From NCBI GenBank assembly GCA_035582835.1, contig JAYKAV010003266.1, forward strand, positions 845,385-909,384: 64,000 nucleotides of DNA. Direction: 5' to 3'. Below, piece by piece: positions 1 to 21,417 of this stretch (position 1 is its first letter; each line of letters starts with the position of its first letter). Origin of the DNA: Phoebastria nigripes. Taxonomy: Eukaryota; Chordata; Aves; Procellariiformes; Diomedeidae. The translations under genes and the position numbers were made by a program. The notes under the pieces were generated by a model. That model ran no database searches. It was not told where the DNA came from and was given only the letters and a program-made list of their open reading frames with translations.

Positions 1-27
1 CCCCTGGGCCCAGCTGTGCTGGTGGGA
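1..27 (+). CDS. PPM1J: Possible 3' end of an upstream PPM1J coding exon
   Basis: The window opens in GC-rich sequence followed at 28-33 by a strong donor, GTGAGT. If bases 1-27 are exonic, the last two bases (GA) would complete a Glu codon with the first G of the next exon at 249. That matches the Glu-Val-Ile-Asn-Ala-Gly-Lys junction remembered for vertebrate PPM1J. The nine codons read Pro-Trp-Ala-Gln-Leu-Cys-Trp-Trp-Glu, and only the Pro-Trp and final Glu resemble the mammalian protein. The junction phase is the only real support, so this exon is tentative. Confidence 0.35.
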
Positions 28-248
28 GTGAGTACTGCCGCTGGCCCTAGATCAACCCCTGCAACTGGTCTGGGACGTCTCCTCGTGTGGCTGCTGCTGC
101 GTCCCCAGACAGGGCGGGAGCACTGCGAGAGCCTCCCCGGGGACGGGGGGCACGAATTGGGGTTGGGGGGGATGAGGTGCTGTGCGGTGGCCTCTGCTGG
201 AGCATGGTGTGAAAGAAAGAGCCTTTACACCTTGTTTCCTCCTGGCAG

Positions 249-3200
249 GGTGATAAATGCAGGGAAGAGCCAGCACAATGAGGACCAGGCGTGCTGCGAG
301 GTGGTGTTCGTGGAGAGGAGGCCCAGCCCGAGGGGCCGGCTGCCATCCAGGGAAGGCGGTGGGGAACTGGACAGGGTGAGAGCCGGGGCAGCGTGCGCAG
401 GCAGGGACACGATATGGAGGATGCCCGGTGGCAGGATGTGAGATGGGGCATGTGGCGATGTGTGCACACCGCTGCCTCCCTGGGGATTCCCTCGGGTCCC
501 AGACCGGCTGCCCCTGCTCCCTGCCAGCTCCTGCCATTGTCCTCGCTGGCCCGTGCCGGGGCTGGCTGGCCCGGGGAGGCCACTGACCTGCGTGCCCTGG
601 CGGGCTGCGGAGGTGGCTGCCACGCTGGCCCCATCATGCCTCCCCTTCGGAGGAGCCGGCTGCTGGAGACGTGCTGCTGGCAGTGTGATGTGTCTGACAC
701 TGCTGGGCTCGAGCCAGGGACTGGCTGTGTCCAGACACCCTTGATCAGCTGCCCACATTGCTCCTGCCCATGCTGGACTGGGGCTTGCGAGCTGGAGGCA
801 AAGCCCTGTGTTGCTGTCCTCAGCTGGTGACCCCAGCTGCTCTGAATTTCCCGTCCCATCTGCTTCCTCACAGGCTCGCTAAACCTTCCCGTCTCTCCCC
901 GCAGGGCAGGAAGGGTTTTTATTTCCACTACTGGGCCTTGTTTGACGGCCATGCGGGCAGCGGTGCTGCTGTCATGGCATCCAAGAGGCTCCACCTGCAC
1001 ATCTGCGAGCAGCTCCGGGACCTCGTGGACATCCTGCAGGACCCCTCTCCACCTCCCATCTGCCTCCCACATGACGCAAGGGCCAGCCCTGTGGAGCCGA
1101 GCTGGGTGCCCCTCGCAGAGGATGTCGGGGAGGTCCCCAATGATGCTGTGCCGAGGTTTCACCTGGAGAAAGCGGTCTCTCACGAGAGCCTCGTGATTGG
1201 TGCCATCGAGAATGCCTTTAAGCACATGGTGAGCGAGCCCCTGCCTGCGGGGATGCCCAGGTATCCCCTGGGAGCATCTCTTTGCTGTCTGTGTCAGCAT
1301 TGGCTTGTCCCCTCTGGCAAAAGGCAGCTCTGCAGCAAGCAGGGGGCTGCAGTGAGGGCTTCTAGCAGGACGGTCTCGGAGAGGGCACTGCGACGCTCTC
1401 CCATATTCGGGGGGTTCAGGACGTAGAGGCTTTGGGCTCTGGACCTGCGTGGGTGCAGAAGGCTTCATTGCNCTTCATTCCAGCAGTCCCAGCTGCTCTC
1501 TTCCTGTCTTGCTCTTTCCTGCCCTCTCCACTGCCCTGCTGAAGCCGTGTGCCTGGCTGCCCGGCAGGACCCTTGCCCCCCCAGCCCTGCAGCCACCCCT
1601 GGGCTGCGTGGGGAAAGGTGCCTGGGCTCTGGCTGACTGCCGCTCCCCACCTGGAGCGGGACCTCAGCTCGGCCAGCAGCCAAGGTGCTGCTCGAGCAGC
1701 CAGGTGCTATTTTGGGCTGCTTGCAGCTTTGCTTGCTGGCATGGGGCTGCCTGCCTGCCCTGCCTGGAGCCCCTCTCTGTCTCCCCAGGACGACCAGATC
1801 GAGCGGGAGCGAGCGTCCCAGCGCCTGTCCGGGGGCTGCTGCGCCCTGGCTGCCATCTACCTCATGGGCAAGTTCTACGTGGCCAATGCTGGCGACAGCA
1901 GGTACGGCCCTGCTGGGCAGCCCCCGCCTTTCGCCNGGTAACGGGGGAGCATGCCGGTAGAGCTGCTGGCATGGTTGGTGAGGAGCACCCGGCTACATCC
2001 CTGAAGCTGGGCTGTCCTGGAGAGGGCAGAGGCAGCAGGACCAGGGAGAGCCACCCCCTGCCTGCCTGCACACCCCAGGGACAGCGTGCCCTGCCGTGAT
2101 CTCCATGTTTGCCTGGTGCACAGAGGGGGCTGCAGAATCACCTCCCAAAATCTGGGACTTTCTCCCTTCCTTCCTGGCAGCGTCCTGTCTGCTTCCCAGA
2201 TGGCTCTGGATCACACCCCAGCCCCTGCTGCCAGCGCTGGCCTGGGCTGCGAGTTGGGGAGTGAAAATTACCCTCAGCAAAGCTTTCAAAAATGTGCAAG
2301 AAGTCATTTTAGGGCACACTTCATACCNGTGAACTTTTTCAGGAGAAGGACATGCAAATCTATGTGCAGACAGGTCCTGTGGGAGCTTGGAGCCCAAGGA
2401 TTTTGGCTGATACATGCATTTCCTTGGGTGCATTACTGTAATTGTGCCTGGGTGTGTTCATACCCCCCAAGCAATGGCAGGAAGGCAAGTCTACCTTATG
2501 CTGAGGCTGAAGCAGGTTTGAATTACCCTGCATTTACTGCAGGGTTAGCTTGTCCTCAGCAGTGTCAGGCCAGCAAATACAGGCTCTGGTAAATTGTCTG
2601 AGGCTGGAGGATGTGCTTCCAGCTCTGGGACAGAGGAGGAGGAGATCGTTCGTGCCTCTGCTTTTGGGTGCNGGGCCCCTCCATGGCAGCAGCGGCCAGG
2701 CGCCGGCCGTGCGGGACAGCAGCATGCACAGGGTCCTGAGGCTGTAACCATGCCTCTGGGCGAGGGTCTGTATTCCATCCTTGGGCATCAGATGCTGCCA
2801 GAGCTGGGCTCAGCTAGGCCCTGCATCCCTGGAGGAGACCTGCAGCCCTAGGCAGGACAGCAGGTGGGACAGCTGGGCCACCAGTGTTGGAGATCCTTGA
2901 TCCCCCCATGACATCCAGAAACATTTCATAATCAGACTTTTATTTTTTTTAACACATCAAACAATCAGACTGGCCCCAGCAGCGAGCCACAGTGCCGGTG
3001 TGGGCCGGGCATTTGCACCCGTGTCCTGCTGCTGGCGATTTCTGCCTGTCCTGTGTGCGGCTCCCCTCTAAAGGAGGGTTTGCCACCTTTGTGCTGCTCC
3101 TTTTCTAACCATATCCTGTCCTTTGGTTTGCTCTGCTTCATTCCCCTCTGCCCCATGCTTCTCTTCCATTTTCTCTTCCTCCCCACCCTTGTCCTGTGCC

Positions 3201-6200
3201 AGAGGGAGGCATGCCCTGCCTGCCCGGGGGCTGTGGGCTAGGGAATGGTTAGCTGCAGCGGAGCCAGCAAGCAGCCCCCAGCTCGGGGCTGGGAAGAGGG
3301 CAGGCAGCAGAGGGGAAGGGGTTGCACTGCCTGGGCAGCTGTGCAGGGAATCAGCCCCGGAGAGCTGGGCTTAGCTCCCCTACCATGTCTCCTCTCCTCN
3401 TCTCTAATCTCATCCTTCCATGTTTCATTGCAGGGCCATTATCATCCGTAACGGGGAAATCATTCCAATGTCCAGGGAGTTTACTCCAGAGACAGAGAGG
3501 CAGAGGCTGCAGTTTTTAGTAAGAAAGACCTTTCTTCTAACCTTGTTCCCGCTGAACCACCTCCCGGCCCCCAGCTCCGTGCTGCCTGCCGGGGGCTGAG
3601 GGCAGCCCCAGGGCTGGGACCTGCTGATGGCACTTGTCCATCCCAGCCAGCTCGCTGGGTTGGGGAGAGGTGTTTGGGATGCGGGGAGCTGCCCCAGCTC
3701 ACTGCGTGCTGGCGTGGGGGCATCTCGTGGCTGGTGGAGCCCTGGTTTGCTGCGGGGTCAGCGCGAGGAGCTGTGCCTGTGAGCCTGGCCTGGCCAGGAC
3801 CTGGGGATCCTGGGCTCTCGGCACGGGGCCAGTTTGGTACGGTTGCATGGAGCCAGTTCTGTCCTTGTCCTGCTCCTGCCTGGGGAACGGGGAGCATCGC
3901 CTGCCTGGGGTGGGCACCTGCCTGCTGCTGTGGGAGCACCGGGCTGGCTTGCACAGTGACTGGGAGGAGTGCAGCTCTGCTCCCTCCACCCGTCGTGCTC
4001 CCTCGCACGGTTGAAGGAGTCGCAGCACTTGCGCAGAGTCCTAGTTTCTTCCCTGGCTGCTCCCTGGGGAGGCAGGGAGCTGACGTGTGCCAGCGGGTTT
4101 CTAGCTTTCTTCCTGCAAGCTCCCTCTCCTGCCTGGCCTGGACAAACCCCCCCTGTGCCACACAGGGAGACTTTTTAAGGTTATAAAGACCTCTCTGACG
4201 GCAGCAGAGAGGAGGAGGCATTTGTGTTGGAGGAGGTCTTGCTGGATGCGATTTCCTGGCTTGCAACATACTTGGAAAAACACTGAGGCATTTTTTCTTG
4301 AGTCTATTTTTGAACGACTGAGAGGAGGAAACTGCTGTGAGCGGGATCCCCTCCAGCCGGCTGCGATGGGCAGGGCGTAGGTGGGGGGCCAGGCGCACGC
4401 TTGCTCTGCTGCATGGTGCCCAGGCCGTGGTCAGGGCCCCCCTGCAGTGGGACGGGGCTCNCCATGCCTCTGCACCGAACCCTCCCATGTTCCTGAGGGC
4501 TCTCCTTTTTTTCAGCTCTTTCTTCCTCCATCTGCATTTTCCAACGCTGTCCCTATTCCTGGTCCCCTGCACGCTGTGCTCCGGGAGGCCCTGGGGCTGC
4601 TGGGGCTGTCCCGGGAAGGGGCTCTGTGCTGCTTCTCGTCCCTTGTCACGGCTGCAGCCGGGACACGGTTTCTGAAAAGACCCATCGGCTCTTTTCCTCG
4701 GGCGAGTGCCATGCCCTATGCTGAGCCTGGAGTCCCAGGAGATTTGCAGCTCTGACTCCTCCTGGGCAAATTCCAGCTTCTCCTGGAATTTGCTGGGTTT
4801 TGATCCCTTTTGGAGATCCTTATTTCCCAAAACTCTCCATGTGAAAGCTTCACCTTCTTGCTGGGTGTTGCCATGGCTGTCCCCAGCCCTTGTCTCCCCT
4901 CTGGGCATAGCACAGACGGGTGGTTTGAAGCTGCTTTACCACCACCCGTTCAAGTTGCAGCAGAGCAGCTGGTGTTATCCCCACCATGAAACGCTGTAGC
5001 CGAGTTCCTGGCATGCTGGNGGGTCCCGTGCCGTGGTGGCGGTGCCCGCTGAGGTGCTGCGGGTGGTGCTGGCCGGCGGGGCAGGTGCTGCTGTGCAGAT
5101 CCCGCTCTGCCAGCCCTGCAGCTGAGCCACCACTTTGTCCTGCAGGCGTTCCTGAGGCCCGAGCTGCTGGGGAANGAGTTCACCCACCTCGAGTTCCCCC
5201 GCAGGATCCAGCCCAAGGAGCTGGGGAAGAAGATGCTGTACAGAGACCAAAACATGAACGGCTGGTAACNCCCCGACTCATGGGAGGCTCCGTGCTGAGA
5301 GGCGGTGCTGGGGTCCCGCTGCGCGCGGCCATCCACCTCCAGCATCCTTTCCCGCGGGACAGGGGCTGTGGCACGCTGGGTCTTGAAGGGGCCTCATCCC
5401 GGGGAATGCTGTGTCCCGAGTGGGCAAGGGAGGTGCTGGAAGCCTTCACCTGCTGACACGTTGACTCTGGCTTGTTTTAACCAGGGCTTACAAAAAGATA
5501 GAAGAGGATGATCTGAAGTTTCCACTTATCTACGGAGAAGGCAAAAAGGTGAAGTGCTGTGGCAGGAGCTGTGCAGGGGTCGCTTCCGGCCTGCCCTCAC
5601 TGAATCGGGGGTTTCCAGCCCATTTTTGCTAGTGCTGTTGCCACTCCAATGCCACCAATTCTCAGCTGGGAATGGAGGTAGAGATGAAGCGGCTTAAAGT
5701 TTTCTTTTGGCTTTGTTGTTCCCCAGGCTCGGGTGATGGCCACGATTGGGGTCACGCGGGGCCTGGGAGACCACGACCTCAAGGTGTTCAGCTCTAACAT
5801 CCACATCAAGCCTTTCCTGTCTTGCTTCCCGGAGGTGAGCCTGGCTGCCAGCCACTCTTCGCCCAGGGGTTCCTACGACGGCTGGAGAGGATTGGGGTGA
5901 CCAGATCCCTGGTGCACCCAGTGCAGCAGCTCAGGGCAGTGCCAGTGCTTGCCTGGGCTCTCCGGGAGCCTCCTCTGCCTCTCTGCCCCTCACCCTTGCG
6001 TCTTGCCCCATTGCTTGCCAGGTCAGGGTTTACGACCTCACGCAGTATGAGCACTGCCCTGACGACGTTCTGGTCTTGGGCACCGACGGGCTCTGGGATG
6101 TCACTGACGACAAGGAGGTGGCCGGTGTGGTGATGGAGGTGCTGANGAGCTATGAGCCCAACGACCCATGCAGGTGAGCTGAGAGCAGGCAGGGGGATGA

Positions 6201-6615
6201 GCGTGTCCTGCTCTATAACATCTTCCTTGCTCCTTGGAGCAGTGTTGTGGCCACACATCCCTCTGGCCTCAGGGCTGGTGCTGTTGCTCCTCAGTGTGCA
6301 ATACTCCCCTGGATGTGTGTATCTGAGCTCAGATCTCTCCTCTCCAAGGGGCCCTTTCCTGCACCTCTAGCTCCTCCAGCTTCTTCCTTGCCAGGGACTG
6401 CAGGATGCTGCATCAGGGAGTCTGCGGGGTCTGGGGTTGCTGCTGAGCTGCTGTGCTCTGCCCCCAGGTACACCATGGTGGCCCAGGAGCTGGTGGTGCG
6501 GTCCAGGGGGGTGCTGAAGGAGCGGGGCTGGCGGCTTGCCAATGACAAGCTGGGCTCTGGCGATGACATCTCTGTCTTTGTGATCCCTCTGGGCGGCCCG
6601 GGCAACTACACGTGA
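249..6615 (+). CDS. PPM1J: PPM1J, PPM-family Ser/Thr protein phosphatase (5' partial)
   Basis: This is a metal-dependent PP2C-type phosphatase. Coding exons are 249-375, 905-1228, 1789-1901, 3434-3518, 5146-5264, 5485-5548, 5727-5834, 6022-6173 and 6468-6615, all with GT-AG introns and one continuous frame of 412 complete codons plus stop. Human PPM1J is about 505 aa, so roughly 90-100 N-terminal residues lie off the left edge. Visible PPM motifs are Asp-Gly-His-Ala-Gly (exon at 905), Gly-Asp-Ser-Arg (1789), Gly-Thr-Asp-Gly-Leu-Trp-Asp (6022) and Gly-Asp-Asp-Ile-Ser (6468), which supply the metal-binding aspartates. The exon at 905 carries the long insert typical of the PPM1H/J/M subgroup. 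The C-terminus Gly-Gly-Pro-Gly-Asn-Tyr-Thr resembles human PPM1J, and RHOC next door supports J over H or M. Ns at 5175 and 6146 leave two codons unresolved. Confidence 0.93.
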
Positions 6616-7660
6616 TGCCCAAAGACCCTGGGGCAGAGGGGCTCGCCTTGCCTGGATGGAGATGAGCGGGACACCAGTGCTGCCTCGGGGCCACATCTCG
6701 CCTGAGCACTTGTTTCTTGAGCTGACTGCAAGAGTAAGAAACCTGGAGCCTCTGTCTCTGCCCCTGCCCAGAGCATCCCCCCCTGACCTGCTGCATCCCA
6801 GCCCTGGGTGGAGATGGAAAGGCCTTGGACAGAGAGCAGTGACTGGGGTCGAGGGATGTTTTTCATGCTGCCACTTTCTTGATTGCTGTGAAAAGCCTAA
6901 ATCCTCCCTGGCTTCTTGGTGCATCCTTTGCACCTCACCCTGGGCCTGGGTGTGCTGGTTCCAGCAGTGTGCAACGGCCATCAGGCTGGTGGGACACTTG
7001 TACCTGGAGAAGTGTGTGCTTGCTGCTGCAATCATCCCCNGCCCCGTGAAACTTGCACCAGTGACACCAAAGCTGCTGTTGGGGCTGGGCACTAGGGCCA
7101 GGACGGGCTGTGGCCTGGGGTGAAGCCCTGCCGGCAGCCGGGCAATGCTCAGCCTGGCAGAAGTCCGGTTGTGGGTGGAGTGGTGGTGGGCGAGCCCCAT
7201 GATTGCCACCCCAGCTTTGCGCTTGCCCTCTCTGGCCCCTCACGCCTTCGTCCCAGCCACGTACCTTGTCCTAGTCTCCAGTTTGGGAGGATGGGGCAGC
7301 GCCCAGTCACCGCTGTGCACGGAGAGCCCCTGGGAAAGAACAAGCTATTGCACTTGCACTGGCTGTGCCACNGGTTCTGCCCCCACCCCTCTTGATGCCT
7401 TGGATCACTGCTGTGTTTTGGGAGCCAATTATTTATTATTAACTAGGGAGCTAAGCTGGAAAATGTCTAAATCCTTTCTTGTTGTGTGGAGTCTGTATGA
7501 ATATATGTCTGTATTTTTGAGTGGTTCTAAGTTGGCCACTGCTGAGCAGCAGTTGCACACAGAGCAGCCCTATTCAGCCAAGCTTAACAGCTTAAATGTG
7601 CTGCATGGATCTGCTTAGCTGAGGGCTGGAAACCCACAATAAAAGCAGCTTGGTTGTGAC
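6616..7660 (+). other. PPM1J: PPM1J 3' untranslated region
   Basis: No coding frame continues after the TGA at 6613-6615. The sequence becomes AT-richer toward 7430-7640 and reaches an AATAAA, followed by the GT-rich stretch expected downstream of a cleavage site. The far end is inferred from that signal. Confidence 0.7.
7638..7643 (+). terminator. PPM1J: PPM1J polyadenylation signal (AATAAA)
   Basis: Canonical AATAAA about 1.0 kb after the stop codon, followed at about 7650-7680 by a G/T-rich element. Two more AATAAA hexamers at 8018-8023 and 8148-8153 could serve longer transcripts. Confidence 0.7.
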
Positions 7661-9779
7661 TGGGGGGAGGGGGGTGGGGAGACAACTCCCTCCTTTTTCG
7701 TAATAATCTCAAAGCTGGTGCTGAGCAGAGCTGTTGTAGCAGTTGATCTCTGCACAGCATCTTATTTTGCATCACACATACCTCTGACCTGGAGGATGCA
7801 TTTCCTGGACCTCTGCAGAGTGTTGCATCCTCCCAAAACATGAGGGATGATCCCATCCTGGCAGTGTGGTGATGGGGAGAGCTGGGCTGTGGTCCCTTGT
7901 TTTGGAAAGGCTCGGTGGCACCTGTAGTTTGTGTCCTGCTGTTGCTGGGTGCAGCCAGCTCTTGTCAAGTGTCACCTCTGGTGAATGTTGTTTGTCTCTT
8001 GTAATCAGCAAGATGTAAATAAACTGGGTGCACTTAATGGGAAGTGAAAGTTATCCAGTGAGATCTTAACTATTGACATCTGTGCTGAAGGGAGCAGGGA
8101 GTGATACTGGTGCCGGGAGCCTGTCCTTGCATAGCACTGTGTGTTTAAATAAAGGTTTTGCCACTTGCAGTCCCACTTCAAAGTCTTTCTTGCAGAGCTC
8201 CTGCAAAGACGACTTACCTAAAAGCCAATTAGCTCTGATTAGTTTATGTAGGCAGGCTTGGTAGCAAATAGGCCCAGGCAGAGCCATGTGAGCTGCTGTC
8301 CCTCTGCCCTTGGTGCTGGCCAGATCCTGTGGAGCATCCCTCCTGCGTCCATGGGGGGTAGGAACCACTGCCGTGCTGCCTGGGGGCTGGCATAGGGACA
8401 CAGTGGTGCAGGGGCATGGCTCTTGGGTGGGTGATGGCCAGCCCGGCAGGGAAGGGGCTGCGGGGTGGGTCAGTAACCCAAAACAGGACCTGGCTGGCAA
8501 GCGCTGCATTGGGCTTAGATGAGGATTGAAAACCAGCAGGCAATCAGCCTGGGCCCCCCCAGCTGTTCCGTGCTGCAGGCAGTGCCTGGACGCAGACAGG
8601 GAGCGGAGGAAAGGCCAATGGTTTCTCTGCTCGTGGGGTCGGGTCCCTCTTCCAGGAGTGGGGTGGGCTGTGGATGGAGGGACAGCTCTGCAGGCTGCAG
8701 CTCCAAGGGATGAGGCTGTGCTGCAGAGGCAGGACCCCTCTCTGGGAGCTCAGGCATTCCAGCAGCAGCTACCCCCTGCCTCTAGGGTGGGCTGCCTGCT
8801 GGAAGCATACCTGCTGTCACATGTCCCCTGACTGCCACCGTTACCCCTGGTGCTCACACGTTTTCCCCACACCCCCAGCTCCCCCCACACTTGTTTGCAC
8901 AGCCTTGTTCCCCTGGCGCAGTGTTCTTCACGCTGGTGGCTGAGAACTGGCTCTGCTTTTCCAGGTCACTGCCTGAGAGCTGCTGGATAAGGCAAGGAGG
9001 CAGAGGCTGCATTTAAAGCTTCCTCTGTGGTTCCCTTTTTTACTAAGGAAACATTTCCTTTGGAACCAGCTCCTGGCCTGGGGCTTTATAAATTCAGAAA
9101 AATTGTCTCTGAGTCCTTAAAATAGCAGCAGTTTGTGAGCCTGGGTCTGGGCCAGGACCCTGGGGCTGCCTTTCCCTGGCTGAGTGGCAGGGACTCAGCC
9201 CTGTAGCTGGGGCGTCGCAGGGAGGAGCAGCCCGGTCCTCCCTTGCTGACAGCCCACTGCGGGCACGGAGAGCCTGAGCCCCTGCCTGCGGCACTGGGGT
9301 TGTCTCGGTGCAGGGCCCGATGCATCACGGCCCCCCTCTGCCAGTGCCCCTGTGGAGGGGACTCAAGAATCCTGGGGACAGGCATGTCCCTCACAACCCT
9401 GCAGTGTCTGTTACGGTGGGAAACGGGGCCGTCCCCAAGGAGCGAGCAGCCGACTGGGCAGCACATGGGGGATGCAGGAGGGGTGCGATGGGGTTCGGCT
9501 GCTGGCCCCCGCTGCCTCCGCTGGGATCTGCCTTCCCTGGCAGAGCTCGCCTCTCGCTAGTGGTGGCTCTTGGCGCTGCCATAAATAATGCTCATGGGGG
9601 GAAAGGCGTCTCCTCGAGACGGCGGTGGAGGATTCCTGGTTAGGGCGCAAAGCGTGGGGTGGTCTTTGCTGTTGGTCCTACCTGGAAGGGGGGTTTGGGA
9701 GCGGCAGCTCAGCCCTTCCTGGCAGCGCCGGGTGCTCTGGGAGCCGAGCGCTGGGATCGCCCCTCTCCCTGCCTGGCGT
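7661..9779. other. Intergenic region between PPM1J and the RHOC CpG island
   Basis: About 2.1 kb with no coding frame I can support on either strand. It contains the two distal AATAAA hexamers at 8018 and 8148 and otherwise moderately GC-rich unique-looking DNA. I recognised no interspersed repeat. Confidence 0.6.
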
Positions 9780-10230
9780 CAGTCATCTAAAACGAGAAAA
9801 AACCCTTCGGGGAGCCCGGGCTGGCTGAGGCTGCAGGCGCCTCCCTGCCCGGCCGGGCCACCCGGGGCCGTGCCCGGCGGCTTGGGACCAACCCGGGGAC
9901 GGCGCCTGCGGGGGAACGGCGGCAGGTCGTGGGTACCCCCGGAGCCGGGATGGGGGCTGCGCGGGGAAGGGGCACGGCCCCGGCACCGCCCTCCGGCTCG
10001 GCTCAGCACGGCTCGGCTCAGCACGGCTCGGCTCAGCACGGCTCGGCTCGGAGCGCTCCTGCCCCGCCCTCCGCGGGCGGCCCCCGGACGGGGCGGTGCC
10101 GCCCGAGCCGCGCTGCGGAGCCGGAGCCGGGGCCGGGGCCGGAGCCGGAGCTGGGACCGGGAGCGGGGCAGCGGCGGAGAGAGGTGCGGACTGGGCTGGG
10201 TTGGGCTGGGCGGCGCTCGGGGTGCGGGGG
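9780..10230 (+). promoter_or_regulatory. RHOC: CpG island, likely RHOC promoter and non-coding exon 1
   Basis: A dense CpG stretch, unlike the flanks, runs through a tandem repeat at 9995-10051 and a GGAGCC/GGGGCC-rich block at about 10120-10160. It ends in GAGAG followed by GTGCGG near 10183, a plausible splice donor. RHOC genes are known to carry a 5' untranslated exon upstream of the coding exons. The RHOC start-codon exon here begins at a splice acceptor only two bases before its ATG, so an upstream exon is required. Placing it at this island is inference. Confidence 0.6.
9995..10051. repeat. 15-bp tandem repeat in the RHOC CpG island
   Basis: Three perfect copies of GGCTCGGCTCAGCAC at 9995-10009, 10010-10024 and 10025-10039, then a partial fourth copy. 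The repeat lies about 130 bp before the putative exon 1 donor and could be transcribed. Confidence 0.9.
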
Positions 10231-19507
<9,277 letters not shown>

Positions 19508-20205
19508 GCAGCCCGGTGGGCCAGGAGGCAGCTGCCTGTGCCGGCACCCGGCTGCCCTGTGCNGCGCGGGGAGGGAGCGCTGGCAGACGGCCGAAGCGGG
19601 ACCTCGTGGTGCCAGTACCTGCCCCAAACCCTCTGCACGAGAGCTGCCACCCAAGCCTGTGGGGTGTCCCTGCGTGACCCCGGGGCCGTGAGGGGCCAGT
19701 GCCTTCAGTCCCTGCTGCTCTCTATGGGCCGGGCATTTGCGTAGCTCTCCATGTTGCCCCANTTTGTACCGATCTCCCTGGTTTCGCCTCTCCCATGGGG
19801 ATTGCTGCAGTGTTCGCTCTCCCTCTCCAGCTCCGGGCAGGTGCCGCAGAAGCAGGAAGTGCCACTGGCTGCTGCCCACAGCTTGTGTGTGGGGTCTGCT
19901 GGGCCCTTGGGTGCTCTGCCCACTCCCCTCGGCCGTGCGGGCAGTACACACCAGTGTTTTATACAGACTTGCCCAGGGAAGCTTTCAGCCCCATCTGTGT
20001 GCAGAGCCGCGCTCAGCCGCCTCCCCAGGGAGCCGTGCTCAGCCGCTGCCAGAAGCGCTGTGCTCCCAGGACCCGTGCTGGGACAGCACCTCTGCCCAGC
20101 TCTGCCAGTAATGCCTTCTTCAAGTCTGCATTGGTCATGGACTTAGCACCAGTAAACTGAACTGCGTAATTGAGAGAATAAATGTAAACTGGTATTTCAG
20201 TAATC
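19508..20205 (+). other. RHOC: RHOC 3' untranslated region
   Basis: Non-coding sequence from the TGA at 19505-19507 to just past an AATAAA. The end coordinate is inferred from the poly(A) signal and the following T/G-rich sequence. Confidence 0.75.
20177..20182 (+). terminator. RHOC: RHOC polyadenylation signal (AATAAA)
   Basis: Canonical AATAAA about 670 bp after the stop codon, followed near 20212 by a TG-rich downstream element. MOV10 converges from the right. Confidence 0.8.
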
Positions 20206-20584
20206 GTAATTCTGCTTGTGTGGCATCCTTCTGGCTGTCCTCCATGCCCCTGCGCTGGTCTGTGCGGCTGCTGGCGGGCTGGGTCCACACGCTGCAGGTC
20301 GGGGGCCTCGCTCAGCCCCCAGCCCCTCTTGCACAGCTGCTGGTGCAGGATCAGGGCTTGTCACCACGTGCTTGGGTAAGATCCTGGGAGCAGCTTATGT
20401 GGGAAGGGCCGGGCAGGAGCTCCCCAGCCGTACCCAGTCCCTGGTGTGACTGTTGCTGTGGTCACCGCTGGAGCCATCCCTCCTCTGTCACTGTCCTGGA
20501 GCAGGNCAGGGCAGGGCTGCAGCAAGCCCGTCCCTGCTCCGGCAGCCCCAGCTGTGGTGGCAGGGCCCAGGACTCGACATCAAT
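20206..20584. other. Short spacer between convergent RHOC and MOV10
   Basis: About 380 bp between the inferred ends of two convergent transcripts. It is GC-rich, with one N at 20507. No gene or repeat recognised. Confidence 0.6.
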
Positions 20585-21417
20585 ACACTGTTTTTCTCTA
20601 AACATTTATTCCAGGGAAACAAAGTGAAGTGTGCCTGCGCGGCCGTGGCAGCTCTCGGGCCAGGCAGCTGCCCAGCGGGGGACCCCAGCCACCCTGCAGC
20701 TGGCCGGGTCCCTGCCTGCTGCCTGCACCCCAGTCACCCTCTGCAGCAGCACTGAGCTCTCCTGCGTGCCCAGTGATGCTCTTCGGAGGCCGGACTCTCG
20801 CTTAAGCCATTCATTGAATGGTAAGACCAGTCACAGAGAATTGGCTTTCCACGGCCGCGTCAAAAACTTTAAAATGGAGAGTAGTCCCACTCCAGCGTCG
20901 GCGCAGTCCTGCTCTGCGAGGGGAGGTGTCTGCCCCAGGCTGCCCCACGGCCCGTGCTAGGGCTCTTGGCTGGCAGCGAAGGCTGGCCGGACCCCATAGC
21001 CTGGCGGGCTCAGCCCTGTCTCCACAGGGTTGCACGGTGCACTGAGCACGCCGGGACGGAGGCAGGGGGAGAGCAGGCGGCTGCTGCAGGCCAGGGGCAG
21101 GCTGAGGGGTGCTGGAGCTCCACAGGGCTTCTCCTCCTTTCCCAGGTGGTGGGTTTTCTGTAGAGAAACCCTGTGGCAGAGCCAGCCCCTGACTCGGGAG
21201 CGACAGGCAGCCCCTAAGTGAAAGCCTGGCCTGAGCCCTGTCACACTTGCGGCAGGAGAAGCCTCCAAGTGCCCCTTGCACACATGAACCTGTGCCCTGG
21301 CTTGCCCCGGCCACGCTGCTGCCCCAGGGCGCTGGAGCAGCACAGCCGGCTGTGCCGCTCCTCACGCCACTCCTGCTGGGGCTCTGCCGGCAGCTCCCAG
21401 CCCTGCTCACCTGGTTG
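20585..21417 (-). other. MOV10: MOV10 3' untranslated region
   Basis: GC-rich non-coding sequence between the MOV10 stop codon and its poly(A) signal. No second gene is evident. Confidence 0.65.
20605..20610 (-). terminator. MOV10: MOV10 polyadenylation signal (AATAAA on minus strand)
   Basis: TTTATT on the plus strand is AATAAA for the minus-strand MOV10 transcript, about 0.8 kb beyond its stop codon. Cleavage is expected near 20585-20595. Confidence 0.75.

Noticed and set aside
47..1468. Long minus-strand open frame opposite PPM1J
   Set aside because: It overlaps confirmed PPM1J exons in antisense, is rich in Pro, Arg and Ser as expected from GC-rich DNA, and shows no domain.
3481..4908. 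475-codon minus-strand open frame in PPM1J introns
   Set aside because: It is low in stops because of GC content, crosses PPM1J exon 5, includes an N, and resembles no protein I know.
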